Origin: Mesorhizobium sp. B2-3-12
GTDB taxonomy: Bacteria > Pseudomonadota > Alphaproteobacteria > Rhizobiales > Rhizobiaceae
DNA: 64,000 nucleotides
NCBI RefSeq assembly: GCF_006442205.1
Contig: NZ_VFVR01000007.1
Span: forward strand, 248,001-312,000
Direction: 5' to 3'
In this document: piece by piece, positions 8,376-16,476 of the stretch
Layout: each line of letters begins with the position of its first letter
How positions within the stretch are numbered: position 1 is the stretch's first letter
Notes under the pieces: model-generated
Database searches by the model: none
What the model saw: only the letters and a program-made list of their open reading frames with translations
Told to the model about the DNA's origin: nothing
Translations under genes and position numbers: made by a program

Positions 8376-9521
8376 CTAAGCAGACGAAGAACTGGGGGAG
8401 TAAGCGCTGGCGGACGCTACGCGCGCCAGAGCCGACCTTGCGACCCATGGACGTTCAACAAACCTGTAAGTAAGGGAGGCTAGGACGATTGTCATCGAAG
8501 CAATCAGGGCGCCCATCCAGAGGCGAGAGCCTACACTGGCCAGCCCAGGAGATGTGTAGATCATCTGAACGCTAGGATACAGGACCAGATACTGAATCAG
8601 GTAAATGCTATAGCTTATTACACCAAGTGTCTGGAGCGGTGGCCAGCCTAACCACCTGGGTTTACCGAACGTCACAGCAAAGAAAACGGGCGTCACCAAC
8701 GCGAGTTTCACTGGTGTCCAGAACCCCGGAAGCCAAATGACGAGAAACACCGACGGTAGGGCGAGCGAAAGATAAACGCGCCCGAGCCGTTCTGGCAGCA
8801 GATACTTGGAAAAGGCGGCAGCCACTCCGGGCAGAAAGAAGGGCCAGATCACCTGCTCGCTGGAGAGGTAAAAGTCACGGATAAGGATGGCGCCCACGAT
8901 GGCAGCTATGCAAACCCGCACCACAATGCCACAGCGCCAGAGGAAGTTCCCTGGCACGAGCAACACATAAAAGGCCCACTCGTAGCTGAGCGTCCAGGCT
9001 ACTCCGATTAAGGAGAGCATGTTTATGCCGCGGAACCACAACTGATCGGTTTTCCATAGTCCGAAAGTCACCACATCCAAGGACTCGTTCAATGTTTGGC
9101 GTATTGGCATGACGGCGGGCCACGAATAGCAGAGCGCGATCGCCAAGGCCGCGACAACCGCAAAAATGTATAATGGTAGTATTCGGCGCACGCGGTTTGC
9201 AAAAAAGTGGGCTGGATCGATCGACCCTTTCAAAGCCTTATCCGTAAAAAGATAGGCCGTGAGACAGAAGAAAAGTTGAACGGCTAGGATTCCGAGATGA
9301 TCACCTACGAAGGGATTGGAAACGCCAATAAACGCGCACATATACTGATTTATGTGACAAGCAACCACCGCGACAGCGGCCGTGCCTCTCAGCCCGTTGA
9401 GGCATTCATCGCGTCCGATATCCTGGTCGCTCCCGGCAATGGCTTCTGCTAGGCGCGTCCAAAAGATCGCCACACCGTAGACCGCCGCGATCACTCCCAA
9501 TTGTATGAATATTGAACCCAT
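8376..9521 (-). CDS. Acyltransferase family 3 (OafA/YrhL, ExoZ-like)
   Basis: 381 residues with about ten transmembrane helices. The segment CLNGLRGTAAVAVVACHIN has the conserved R and catalytic-type His of acyltransferase-3 proteins (usual pattern RGxxAxxVxxxH). Later, WTLSYEWAFYVLL matches the family's WSLxxExxFY motif. Such inner-membrane enzymes O-acetylate or otherwise acylate exported polysaccharides or LPS. It is oriented against the flippase. Length is normal for the family and the reading frame is intact. Confidence 0.87.
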   Translation of the reverse strand: MGSIFIQLGVIAAVYGVAIFWTRLAEAIAGSDQDIGRDECLNGLRGTAAVAVVACHINQYMCAFIGVSNPFVGDHLGILAVQLFFCLTAYLFTDKALKGSIDPAHFFANRVRRILPLYIFAVVAALAIALCYSWPAVMPIRQTLNESLDVVTFGLWKTDQLWFRGINMLSLIGVAWTLSYEWAFYVLLVPGNFLWRCGIVVRVCIAAIVGAILIRDFYLSSEQVIWPFFLPGVAAAFSKYLLPERLGRVYLSLALPSVFLVIWLPGFWTPVKLALVTPVFFAVTFGKPRWLGWPPLQTLGVISYSIYLIQYLVLYPSVQMIYTSPGLASVGSRLWMGALIASMTIVLASLTYRFVERPWVARSALARVASASAYSPSSSSA

Positions 9522-9857
9522 GTGGTTTCGCCACCGTTTTCGGTCGTTACCACCCGCGCATCTTCCTCGTGAGAGGTCAACGCAAAATCTACCTTGTTCA
9601 CACTAGCAGCGCGCCCCGGTCGGGCCGAGCAACCCAAAGGCCAGGAGGCCGCTGCCGGATTTTGAAATTGGGCCTCCCCTTAGTCCTGAACCAGCGCCAT
9701 CAACAAGCGTTCGCTCATATGGTCAAGAAGATCGCCTTTGCCGCGGCGCTGCTCCGATCAGGCGCCTTCTCGGCCCTCCTGACGCAAACATTCCTTCTGG
9801 ATATACGCGAAGCCGTGGGGTGGCGGTCACGGACAGAGTAGCGCTGGAAGATCGACA
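9522..9857 (+). other. Intergenic stretch without a convincing gene
   Basis: Open frames here have no recognisable motifs, poor starts and mutually overlapping frames. This begins the accessory region after the polysaccharide locus. I see no RNA gene or strong hairpin. Confidence 0.5.
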
Positions 9858-10049
9858 TTGCCAGTCAAGGCGCTCGCCGCCGCGATCGAGGGCTACACCT
9901 TGGAAGCCATCGCCCATCGTGTTGACGCCGAGAAACAGCGACAGGTCGGATATCGCTTCATCGAAGTTGCCAATCGTGCGGTCGATGAGATTGCCGAGCT
10001 GCGCCGCGAGATCGGCGACCTGGCCAAGGAAGTGGCGAGGGGAAAGTGA
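9858..10049 (+). CDS. Small helical protein of unknown function
   Basis: 63 residues starting with TTG. The sequence is strongly helical and charged (AHRVDAEKQRQVGYRFIEVA, then DEIAELRREIGDLAKEV), which suggests a short coiled coil. I do not recognise a named family, but the composition is coding-like. Its end overlaps the antisense extension of the gene read on the other strand from 10324. It may be the surviving C-terminal part of a longer gene because the start is weak. Confidence 0.4.
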   Translation: MPVKALAAAIEGYTLEAIAHRVDAEKQRQVGYRFIEVANRAVDEIAELRREIGDLAKEVARGK

Positions 10050-10324
10050 TCCGTCCGCAATAGATCGTCCGTCGGCTCGCAACCAACTCGGCCACCGGTC
10101 GTTGACCTCTTGTCACTCCAAACTTGCTCGCTACCAAGACCTCTCCGGTGGCGGGCTTTTTTGCGGTCGGAGCTTGGTCCGCGACTGGCCTCATCAAGAA
10201 TGCGCTGAGCCTCTTCCCGGGTGAGGCCAAACTTGCGGGCATAGTAATCAGCCTCGGTCGTAATCCCACGATCGGCGACAGGTTCGGTGATTGGTTTTTG
10301 CTTCTTTCCCACGGCTCGAATCAT
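9893..10324 (-). CDS. Small DUF3606-like protein with read-through extension (module copy A)
   Basis: The first 50 residues (KPITEPVADRGITTEADYYA, then RKFGLTREEAQRILDEA) closely match the intact 62-residue protein encoded at 23899 on the other strand. The pattern resembles DUF3606-type small proteins, a tentative call. In the 23899 copy a stop follows KKARH. Here that stop is lost and the frame runs on for about 80 more residues (ARHRRGLGSEQ onward) that look non-native. The functional part is probably 10324 down to about 10150. The function is unknown. Confidence 0.5.
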   Translation of the reverse strand: MIRAVGKKQKPITEPVADRGITTEADYYARKFGLTREEAQRILDEASRGPSSDRKKARHRRGLGSEQVWSDKRSTTGGRVGCEPTDDLLRTDHFPLATSLARSPISRRSSAISSTARLATSMKRYPTCRCFSASTRWAMASKV

Positions 10325-10516
10325 AGCATAATGCGAGCAACCGACCTATTGGCCACCCGTTCACCTATGCTGGTTGATCCCAGCATTCCTGTCTTACTGC
10401 CGCTCTCCCCAAAGAGTGCGGGCTTTTGTGGAACCAACTGCGCCAAGGCACCGGGCCGATGGACTAGATCGGTGGCATATGGTTAAGCTCCCGGGCGGCG
10501 GCGCGAGATCAACCAA

Positions 10517-10849
10517 ATGGTTTCGAACACATCCAAGGGCAGGTCGGTAAAATCGCGGAAATTCCTCGAAGCCGTCGGCAACCCAACCAGGCTACTGATT
10601 TTAGCCATTTTGCTGGATGGCGAGATTTCGGTAAACGCTCTGTCGGAGAAGCTGGGTTTCCCCTACACTCAGTCGGCACTCTCTCAGCACCTGGCCAAGC
10701 TACGGAGAGCCGGACTGGTGGACACTCGGCGGGACGGCCATTCGATATACTGCTCGTGCGATTCGTCCGCCGTGCGCCGGTTGTTCACCTTCTTGGAGGA
10801 GACGTTTGGCGAAGTCAGATCGGACCGGCGACGAGCGCGGGCTTCTTGA
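10517..10849 (+). CDS. ArsR-family winged-helix regulator
   Basis: 110 residues. A single ArsR-type winged helix-turn-helix covers about residues 15-95: FLEAVGNPTRLLILAILLDG (helices 1-2), then TQSALSQHLAKLRRAGLVDT (recognition helix) and RRDGHSIYCS (wing). The cysteine pairs of the classical metal-sensing ELCVCDL site are absent; only CSCD near the wing is present, so metal sensing by the usual site is unlikely. A tiny precursor-like gene follows 64 nt downstream on the same strand, suggesting co-regulation. A broken duplicate is at 23091-23333. Confidence 0.88.
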   Translation: MVSNTSKGRSVKSRKFLEAVGNPTRLLILAILLDGEISVNALSEKLGFPYTQSALSQHLAKLRRAGLVDTRRDGHSIYCSCDSSAVRRLFTFLEETFGEVRSDRRRARAS

Positions 10850-10913
10850 TGCCTTCACAACAATCTCCAAGAGACGGCAGTTTCTGCCCATTGAGGGCTA
10901 ACGGGGAAGACCT

Positions 10914-11021
10914 ATGAAGAAGACATACCAAACGCCGACATTGATCAAGCGCGAGCGACTGTCGTCGGTGACAGCCGGTTCGAGCGCTTCAATAATCCTG
11001 CCGCCGCCGCCGCTCACCTGA
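10914..11021 (+). CDS. Putative RiPP precursor with lasso-type leader and polyproline core (copy A)
   Basis: 35 residues with a clear ribosome-binding site (GGGGAAGA, 6 nt before the ATG). The N-terminus MKKTYQTPTLIKRERLSSVT fits the lasso-peptide leader pattern YxxPxLxxxxxLxxxT, ending in T-A-G like a lasso cleavage site. The remaining tail is SSASIILPPPPLT. It has no Asp or Glu at the position needed for a lasso macrolactam. No B1, B2 or C maturation genes are nearby. It is followed by a hairpin terminator and paired with an ArsR gene, and the whole arrangement is duplicated at 22916-23026. The precursor call is inference from the leader. Confidence 0.6.
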   Translation: MKKTYQTPTLIKRERLSSVTAGSSASIILPPPPLT

Positions 11022-11038
11022 TCGTTCGGCCGATGTAA

Positions 11039-11068
11039 TGCCCGCTGGCTCCGGCCGGCGGGTTGTTT
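11039..11068 (+). terminator. Probable rho-independent terminator of the ArsR-peptide unit
   Basis: An imperfect GC hairpin (CCCGCTGG with CCGGCGGG) is followed by a T-rich stretch (TTGTTTGC). It lies 18 nt after the peptide stop codon, as in copy B. Confidence 0.6.
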
Positions 11069-11923
11069 GCTGTCCATGAGCATCTTCTGAAATGACTCGC
11101 TTATCTGTGTTCGAAAGCGTACAAACCGTTGTCGTCGCCAAGCATAAAGGCAGGAGGCGCTGGGGAGCGATGTCGGAGCTTTCGCTTGTAAGGTGAGACG
11201 CCATGGCTGATATGATCGCGCTCCTTAATAGCAGTTCCACAATGTAGATTATAGAAAAGTTAAATTGTCCCACTTCCGCAAAGTAGGATGGCGCGGCTCA
11301 GCGGGCTGTTCGGTGTCAGCTGACGTCTTCGGTCCCTGCAACTGGCGTTTCGCTGCTGACATATGTCTAACGCATTGGCTGATTATATGTGGCGAATGTG
11401 TTTGCCTCGGGATGGTTGGCGGACCAAGTGGATTCGTAGCGGCTTGTTCCACAGATCAGGCATGTTTTAGCTTTGAGGCGCTGTCGGTTCCTCTAAACCT
11501 TTGAAATATTACATTATTCGGAATGTTTCTGGCGGAGAGAACGGGCACGCAACTTTGGCACATGACCCTCGAAAACCCGAAACCAGAACTGATAGTCATC
11601 TTGGCGGCCGTCGCAGCGTGCCGACAGGGCATGCCAGGCTGCGGTGAGGGCCGCAGCGTGGTGCTGGTCGCCGGTACAGGAGGGGGCATCGGTTACTTTG
11701 GTACCGACGTTTGAATCACTCTTTCCTTTTCGATTGGTCATGACAATGTTCCCGCGTGAATGTCCGACGCAGGGTTTGAAGAATGGCCGGACGTTCGAAC
11801 TCTACGTGAGCCACGATCGAGACGGAGCGTCTCGACTTTGCCGTGTCGTCCCTGGCACACATCGCCATCATTCTGCCGTCAAATCCGCTCCTTCCTACAC
11901 TCCGTTGGCGCAACCTGCCGCGC
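11069..11923 (+). other. Long stretch with no supported gene
   Basis: About 850 bases. Open frames on both strands are short, overlap each other and show no motif. GC is locally lower around 11220-11520. No tRNA, IS end or array was recognised. Confidence 0.5.
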
Positions 11924-12850
11924 TCAGGCAGGAACCTCCCGGGCCAGCGTCTCGATATGTTCGCTGCAGATAGTCCCCACGAGATTATGCAGGGCTGCGG
12001 TCCGTTCTCCGAGCCATTCCAGTGCTTCAACGCTGATCTCGTAGTGTTCGGAATAGCGCGCCTTCACATAGGCCTCGTTCAATGTGTTGAACCAGGCCCG
12101 AAAGCGCTGCTGGTCGCGCGGCCAGGCTTCGGTCAACCGCCGGTCGCGCCCCTCGGACAGCGTTCGTAGAAAATTCAAGTTATGCGATGGAGGGCTATAG
12201 CTTGTGAGAGTCAGTAGCAGTGCAGAATATGCGTGCTCAATCGCTTGGTGTAATTGAAATGCCGCGTGATTCAGTTGGCCATCATCAACCGCTGTCGCAA
12301 ATAGCTTCAACTCGTATCTCGCGAATGGAAGCCGATTCTGAAAATGCTTCCGTGCCAACTTCAGGGCATCGGCCGGGCTCTGTAGCTTGGGTTCCGCCAG
12401 CGGCTCGTCGTCAAGCTCATACAGAACAATCCCTTCGCGCCGTATGTCGGAGAAGAAATACTGCCCCTGCCGAAGCGCGGTGTTCACCTCACGACGAGAG
12501 TGAACGATCAGGCCCACCTGGGTGGAAACACCGCGGTCGCGCAGCAGCCTGTCACTGGCCTTGTACCAATAGGTCGCAAAGTCGGTCAGCTTGCGGTTGT
12601 TGACGATCACCAGAATGTCGAAATCTGATCGGTAGCCTTTCATCGTGTGCGGCTCGTCGACCCAGTCACCACGGGCGTAGGAGCCGAACAGGATGATTTT
12701 CAGGATCCTGCCCATTTTCTTGAATTCGGCCGAACTGCCTTTCAAGGCATCATCGAGTTCCTCGAGCAGAATCTCGATGATGCGGGCAAGCTCGCGCTGC
12801 TTGGTCGAGGGTAGGTGGTCAAGACTGGATTTCATCATTGGATAATGCAT
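11924..12850 (-). CDS. Nucleotidyltransferase-HEPN fusion protein (MNT/HEPN-type)
   Basis: 308 residues from the ATG at 12850; the frame is open to 12949. The N-terminal half has the minimal nucleotidyltransferase signature GSYARGD, followed about 14 residues later by SDFDILV, the metal-binding Asp pair. The C-terminal half has a HEPN-like helical domain (FARYELKLFATAVDDGQLNH, HQAIEHAYSALLL). In MNT-HEPN toxin-antitoxin pairs these domains are separate proteins and MNT modifies the HEPN RNase. Here both are on one chain. A strict RxxxxxH HEPN RNase motif is not obvious. A perfect palindrome lies upstream at 12979. Confidence 0.8.
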   Translation of the reverse strand: MHYPMMKSSLDHLPSTKQRELARIIEILLEELDDALKGSSAEFKKMGRILKIILFGSYARGDWVDEPHTMKGYRSDFDILVIVNNRKLTDFATYWYKASDRLLRDRGVSTQVGLIVHSRREVNTALRQGQYFFSDIRREGIVLYELDDEPLAEPKLQSPADALKLARKHFQNRLPFARYELKLFATAVDDGQLNHAAFQLHQAIEHAYSALLLTLTSYSPPSHNLNFLRTLSEGRDRRLTEAWPRDQQRFRAWFNTLNEAYVKARYSEHYEISVEALEWLGERTAALHNLVGTICSEHIETLAREVPA

Positions 12851-12978
12851 TGTTTTCCACAATCTCTCCGAAAGCGACAGACTACGCCAGCGCCAAAATT
12901 CGCGGATGCCGCATAGGCCGTCTGCATCGCTCAGTTGAGCGTCATCCACAACTCCTGCTTGTCATGAACAGATCGAAT

Positions 12979-12998
12979 GATTATGTTGCAACATAATC
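12979..12998. promoter_or_regulatory. Perfect 20-bp palindrome with TGTTGCAACA core, candidate operator
   Basis: GATTATGTTGCAACATAATC equals its own reverse complement. It lies between the MNT-HEPN gene and the divergent response regulator at 13182. The same 15 bases TGTTGCAACATAATC occur upstream of the aminotransferase at 35720. A related half-site, GTTGCGTCAA, follows at 13016-13025. Confidence 0.6.
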
Positions 12999-13113
12999 GC
13001 AACGTCAAACGGGACGTTGCGTCAAAGTGTATAAAAACGCCCCGCCACGGAAATACTTGCCCCCGCTCTTTAGTAGCTACATCTAATTTTACTAGGGCAG
13101 TTTCCTTGGCCTT

Positions 13114-13123
13114 GTTGCAACAT
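13114..13123. promoter_or_regulatory. Second TGTTGCAACA palindrome upstream of the response regulator
   Basis: Ten-base palindrome 58 bases before the regulator start at 13182 and 130 bases from the first site. Two copies in one intergenic region support a real binding site. Confidence 0.45.
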
Positions 13124-13181
13124 CAGTGCGATGTCTCGAACATAAGTTCGAGGTGTCTCATCAACTGTGGGTCTGATCTGG

Positions 13182-13901
13182 ATGAGGCCTTCCATTCTGG
13201 TTTGTTCCGCCGACGCCGGCTACTATCTGCTTATCAGCTACATCCTCGACGTTGAAGGCTTTGCCTGCGTGCCAGCCAGCGATTGCGCCAAGGCGCTGGA
13301 ACTGTTGCAGCAACGGAGCTTCACGGCCGTCCTGCTCGATTGCGATGATCGAGCCTCGTTTGGATCCGATGCCATTGATCGTGTCTGCAAGGCAAGCCGG
13401 GAGCAGCATGTCCCGCTTGTCGCCCTGGTGCCGGCGGGCAGCGAAATTCTCTACCTTGAACTTCTCAAGGCCGGCATCGACCACATCTTCGTGTCGCCTC
13501 ATCCGCCGGCGCAAATCCTGCGCGCGCTGCGCCTTCTGTCTGAAACTGGCGAGGAGCCGGCAGCCGCGCCGGAGGTCGATGAACGCATGCTGTCCTGGGG
13601 AAAGCTGACGCTCTCCGCGCAGCGTCATCAGGTCCAGTACGACGGCAAAGACATTGTCGTGGGCGCGATACAGTTCAAGCTTCTGGCAATGATGCTGCAT
13701 CAGCCCGGCCGGATCTTCAGTCGCGAAGAGCTCATTCGGGCCGCGTGGGCGCCGAACATTTACGTCGAACCCCGCACCGTCGACGTGCATGTGGGTCGCT
13801 TGCGCGACGCCTTGCGCAAGGTGACCGGGCGCAATCTCATCCGCACGGTGCGCGGTGCAGGCTACGGTCTCAACGGAGGCGTTGAGCCGGCAAACTCCTA
13901 G
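13182..13901 (+). CDS. Atypical OmpR/PhoB-type response regulator
   Basis: 239 residues from the ATG at 13182 (GTG at 13167 possible). An N-terminal receiver-like domain (about 1-120) keeps the phosphoacceptor-position Asp in AVLLDC. It lacks the acidic pair at the start (CSAD instead of DD), and the conserved Lys is replaced (FVSPHPP where VTKPF is usual). The C-terminal winged helix (about 140-235) is normal: REELIRAAWAPNIYVEPRTV, then DVHVGRLRDALRK. No histidine kinase is nearby. A paralogue with the same LLDC motif is at 39597. Probably a transcription factor that acts without classical phosphorylation. Confidence 0.8.
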   Translation: MRPSILVCSADAGYYLLISYILDVEGFACVPASDCAKALELLQQRSFTAVLLDCDDRASFGSDAIDRVCKASREQHVPLVALVPAGSEILYLELLKAGIDHIFVSPHPPAQILRALRLLSETGEEPAAAPEVDERMLSWGKLTLSAQRHQVQYDGKDIVVGAIQFKLLAMMLHQPGRIFSREELIRAAWAPNIYVEPRTVDVHVGRLRDALRKVTGRNLIRTVRGAGYGLNGGVEPANS

Positions 13902-14082
13902 CGTTCGATCATGTGGCTTCGCTGAAACGTCATAAAATCTTGTCGCAAACTTGTTGCCGGCTTTGTGGAATTTCCCGAAGTCCGGACCGACTATTCCAGC
14001 TGAGGAGGCAGGTGCTCGGATCTCGTTCATGAGCTTGCCTCCTCGTTCGATGTGTCGTTGCCTCGAACGCTGGAGGAAGTCG

Positions 14083-15393
14083 ATGGTCACGCAACACGGA
14101 GATGTCGGTGCCAAGAGGAGCAAGCGTGTTCGCCGAAACACCCAAGGGTTGATCGACAAGGCCGGAGGTCATTTCGCCGCTGCGCGCCTCGAAGGATTGA
14201 TGGCGGTCTACGCGCGCCCCCTCGCCGGAAGGGCCGTGGCCATCAGCACCGGGAAGGACGAGGAGCGGCGGGTCGTCGATTTCGTCCGGTGTGCCTATCT
14301 CGGCCTCGACAACCATCCAGACATCGTGCGCGGTGCGATTGAGGCCGTCGAGCGCTATGGCACGCTGCATTGGTCGTGCGCCCGCACCCGCCTCAATTTC
14401 GGTCTGATCGGCGATCTTGAAGGCAGCCTTTCCGATCTTTTCTCGGCTCGCGTCATCGCTTACACGACGGTCCTGGCCGCCAACATGGGCGCGTTGCCGA
14501 TCCTGGCATCCGGCCATCTTACCAACGGCAAAAAGCCGGTCATGGTCTTTGACAAACTGGCGCACGCCTCGTTGGCCTTTCACAAAGGCACGATCGGCGA
14601 GGAAACCGAAGTCGTCACCATCGCCCATAACGATCTGGAGGCATTGGAGACCATCTGCCGCGGGCAGCGTCCCGTAGCCTACATCTGCGATGGTATCTAT
14701 TCCATGGGTGGTGGCGCGCCGATCGCGGACCTGCTTTCCCTGCAGCAGCGCTATGGGCTTTTCCTGTACATCGACGATGCCCATGGCATTTCGATCTTCG
14801 GCCGCAATGGCGAAGGTTACGCCCGCTCGCAGATCCCGGGCGAGCTCGGCGAGCGCACCATCGTCGCGGCCTCGCTCGGCAAGGGGTTCGGGGCGTCCGG
14901 TGGCCTGATCATGCTGGGCACCCAACGACAGGAGGACCTGTTTCGCAACTTCGCGGTGGCGCATGCCTTCTCGGCATCGCCGAATGTGGCTGCGATCGGC
15001 GCGGCCCTGGCGTCGGCCAGCCTGCATCGTACCCCGGAACTGCACCGCCGGCAGGCGGCGCTCCAGGACCGGTTGCGCCAGTTCGACGGGCTGTGCGAGA
15101 CGAGCCATGCCCAGAGCAGGCTGCCCATACGCATGGTCACCATTGGGGACGAGCTCGCAGCAATCGGCGCGGCGCACGCCATCCTGGACTGCGGATTCTA
15201 CCTGTCGGCGGTCTTCTTCCCCACTGTCCAAAGAGGGCGAGCAGGTCTGCGCATCTGTCCGACCGCCGGACACGAGCCCGAAAACATCGAGAACCTGTGC
15301 CGGGCACTCGCGGCGATCGTTCCGACCGACGAAGCCGCCAAAGAGAACCTGACGCCAGCGCCACCGGCAGGACACCGCAGGAAAAGCCAATGA
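14083..15393 (+). CDS. PLP enzyme of the alpha-oxoamine synthase (KBL/AONS/ALAS) family
   Basis: 436 residues from the ATG at 14083, which has a strong SD (GGAGGAAG). Fold-type-I features: VRCAYLGLDNHPDIVRGAIE, the FDKLAHASL region, the PLP-pocket segment LYIDDAHGISIFG, and AASLGKGFGASGG with the Schiff-base Lys. These enzymes condense an acyl-CoA with an amino acid (glycine, alanine, serine) with loss of CO2; relatives make aminolevulinate, KAPA, 3-ketosphinganine and the CAI-1 signal precursor. The substrate cannot be read from the sequence. It overlaps the GNAT gene by 4 nt and follows the regulator at 13182. Confidence 0.82.
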   Translation: MVTQHGDVGAKRSKRVRRNTQGLIDKAGGHFAAARLEGLMAVYARPLAGRAVAISTGKDEERRVVDFVRCAYLGLDNHPDIVRGAIEAVERYGTLHWSCARTRLNFGLIGDLEGSLSDLFSARVIAYTTVLAANMGALPILASGHLTNGKKPVMVFDKLAHASLAFHKGTIGEETEVVTIAHNDLEALETICRGQRPVAYICDGIYSMGGGAPIADLLSLQQRYGLFLYIDDAHGISIFGRNGEGYARSQIPGELGERTIVAASLGKGFGASGGLIMLGTQRQEDLFRNFAVAHAFSASPNVAAIGAALASASLHRTPELHRRQAALQDRLRQFDGLCETSHAQSRLPIRMVTIGDELAAIGAAHAILDCGFYLSAVFFPTVQRGRAGLRICPTAGHEPENIENLCRALAAIVPTDEAAKENLTPAPPAGHRRKSQ

Positions 15394-15911
15394 TGGTCCT
15401 GGAAACCGATCGCGTCTTCCTGCGTCCCCTTCAAAGATCGGACGCCGACGCCTTGTTTCAGCTTCATCGGGATCCGCTGGTTGTGAGGTTGACGACGGAC
15501 GGGCAGCCGATGAGCCGCAACCAGTCGGACGAACGGCTCGACCTTTATCTGCGAGAGGCGAGGGACCTCGGATTTACCTTCTTTGCCGTTTTCGAAAAGC
15601 AGCCGAATGGGGATCTGCTCTTCGCCGGGCGCTGTGGTCTGCGAAGCCTCTCGGACGACGCCGTGGAATTGGGCTACAGTTTTTCTCAACGCGGCTCCGG
15701 ACGCGGGCTGGCCACCGAGTCAGCCCGCTTGATCGTTGAAGACGCTTTCACCAGGCTTGGTTGTGGCAGGCTGGTCGGGCTGGTCAGGCCGGCAAATCTC
15801 CGGTCGCAAAACGTGCTCCGCAAACTTGGCTTCACGCAGCGCGGCATGAGGCGTCATCGCGATGTCAACTATGTCTGCTTCGAGCTTGATGCGCAGGACG
15901 CTCGGGCTTGA
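15390..15911 (+). CDS. GNAT-family N-acetyltransferase (RimJ/RimL type)
   Basis: 173 residues from the ATG at 15390, overlapping the stop of the preceding enzyme (ATGA). LETDRVFLRPLQRSDADALF is the typical RimJ/RimL start. VELGYSFSQRGSGRGLATE contains the acetyl-CoA pyrophosphate loop (Q/RxxGxG/A). LVRPANLRSQNVLRKLGFTQ is the C-terminal motif B region. The frame is open upstream to 15093 but inside the preceding gene. Translational coupling suggests it acts with the PLP enzyme, perhaps acylating its amine product; this is inference. Confidence 0.85.
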   Translation: MMVLETDRVFLRPLQRSDADALFQLHRDPLVVRLTTDGQPMSRNQSDERLDLYLREARDLGFTFFAVFEKQPNGDLLFAGRCGLRSLSDDAVELGYSFSQRGSGRGLATESARLIVEDAFTRLGCGRLVGLVRPANLRSQNVLRKLGFTQRGMRRHRDVNYVCFELDAQDARA

Positions 15912-15966
15912 CGAAACCTGTTGAGGCTTTTGTCCCTGTCTGCGGTAGGTGGACGCAGAATCCCAC

Positions 15967-15996
15967 TTGATCTAAGGATTTCGGTGGTCTTATAAA
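15967..15996 (+). promoter_or_regulatory. Sigma-70-like promoter
   Basis: TTGATC (15967-15972) and TATAAA (15991-15996) are separated by 18 bases. They lie 37 bases before the start codon of the small gene at 16033, which has SD GGGGAGG. Confidence 0.5.
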
Positions 15997-16032
15997 ACCC
16001 GACGTTACCCTTGCTCTCTGGGGAGGCATGCG

Positions 16033-16224
16033 ATGGATAACGTGGTTCCGTTCCGAAACGTGTCGGCCCGTGTCGAGCTGGCGGAAGCCTGTGGCGAGTG
16101 GTTCGTCCGCGTCACGGAAAACGACCAAGAACTTACCCGATCATTTGACCTGGAATCGTTCGCTTTGTCTTTCGCGGAAGGCCAGCGGATACGGCTAGGA
16201 TTGCATACGATGACCCGGATATAG
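16033..16224 (+). CDS. Small conserved protein, paralogue of the 63-residue protein at 19967-20158
   Basis: 63 residues with a strong SD. It shares the pattern A..GEWFVRV.E.........RSF....A.SFAEGQR.RLG with the protein encoded at 20158-19967, and the lengths are identical. No named domain is recognised; it is probably a compact beta-rich fold. A promoter-like sequence precedes it and a GC hairpin follows, so it is probably an independent transcription unit. Having two divergent copies 4 kb apart suggests a small family in this genome. Confidence 0.7.
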   Translation: MDNVVPFRNVSARVELAEACGEWFVRVTENDQELTRSFDLESFALSFAEGQRIRLGLHTMTRI

Positions 16225-16231
16225 GAACGAA

Positions 16232-16262
16232 CAAAGCCCGGCGCTTTGGCCTGCACCGGGGC
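16232..16262 (+). terminator. GC-rich hairpin after the small gene, probable terminator
   Basis: AAAGCCCGGCGC pairs with GCACCGGGGCC across a short loop, 8 bases after the stop codon. It is followed by TTTGAC rather than a long T tract, so it is moderately convincing. Confidence 0.45.
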
Positions 16263-16476
16263 CTTTGACATGTACGACCTACTCAGCATATCGGCACAAT
16301 AGGAGGCCCGGCGGGGTTGAGGGGACTCATTGCCGACCCTGGCTGGTGGCGACACCACCGAGTTGGGTTCGTCGCCAGCTTACGGCACAGTAGCATTGTG
16401 AGCGTCGGGCTGGCTTCATTCGAACAGACGATAAGGCTAATCAAAGTCAACACTTTTGGAATAGGGTTGTATTAGA

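Larger units (their letters stand above)
10145..11068 (+). repeat. Duplicated module, copy A (DUF gene, ArsR regulator, RiPP-like precursor, terminator)
   Basis: Two blocks, 10145-10383 and about 10604-11068, recur in inverted orientation at 23844-24100 and 22856-23333. Gene order and orientation are preserved relative to each other. Nucleotide identity is high by eye, for example around the ATG of the small peptide and the CGAATCATAGC stretch upstream of the DUF gene. Copy A keeps the intact ArsR gene. Copy B has lost its 5' part. Confidence 0.8.

Noticed and set aside
13930..15390. 486-codon minus-strand open frame opposite the PLP enzyme and GNAT
   Set aside because: Antisense shadow in GC-rich coding sequence; the plus strand carries clear catalytic motifs and the shadow has none.
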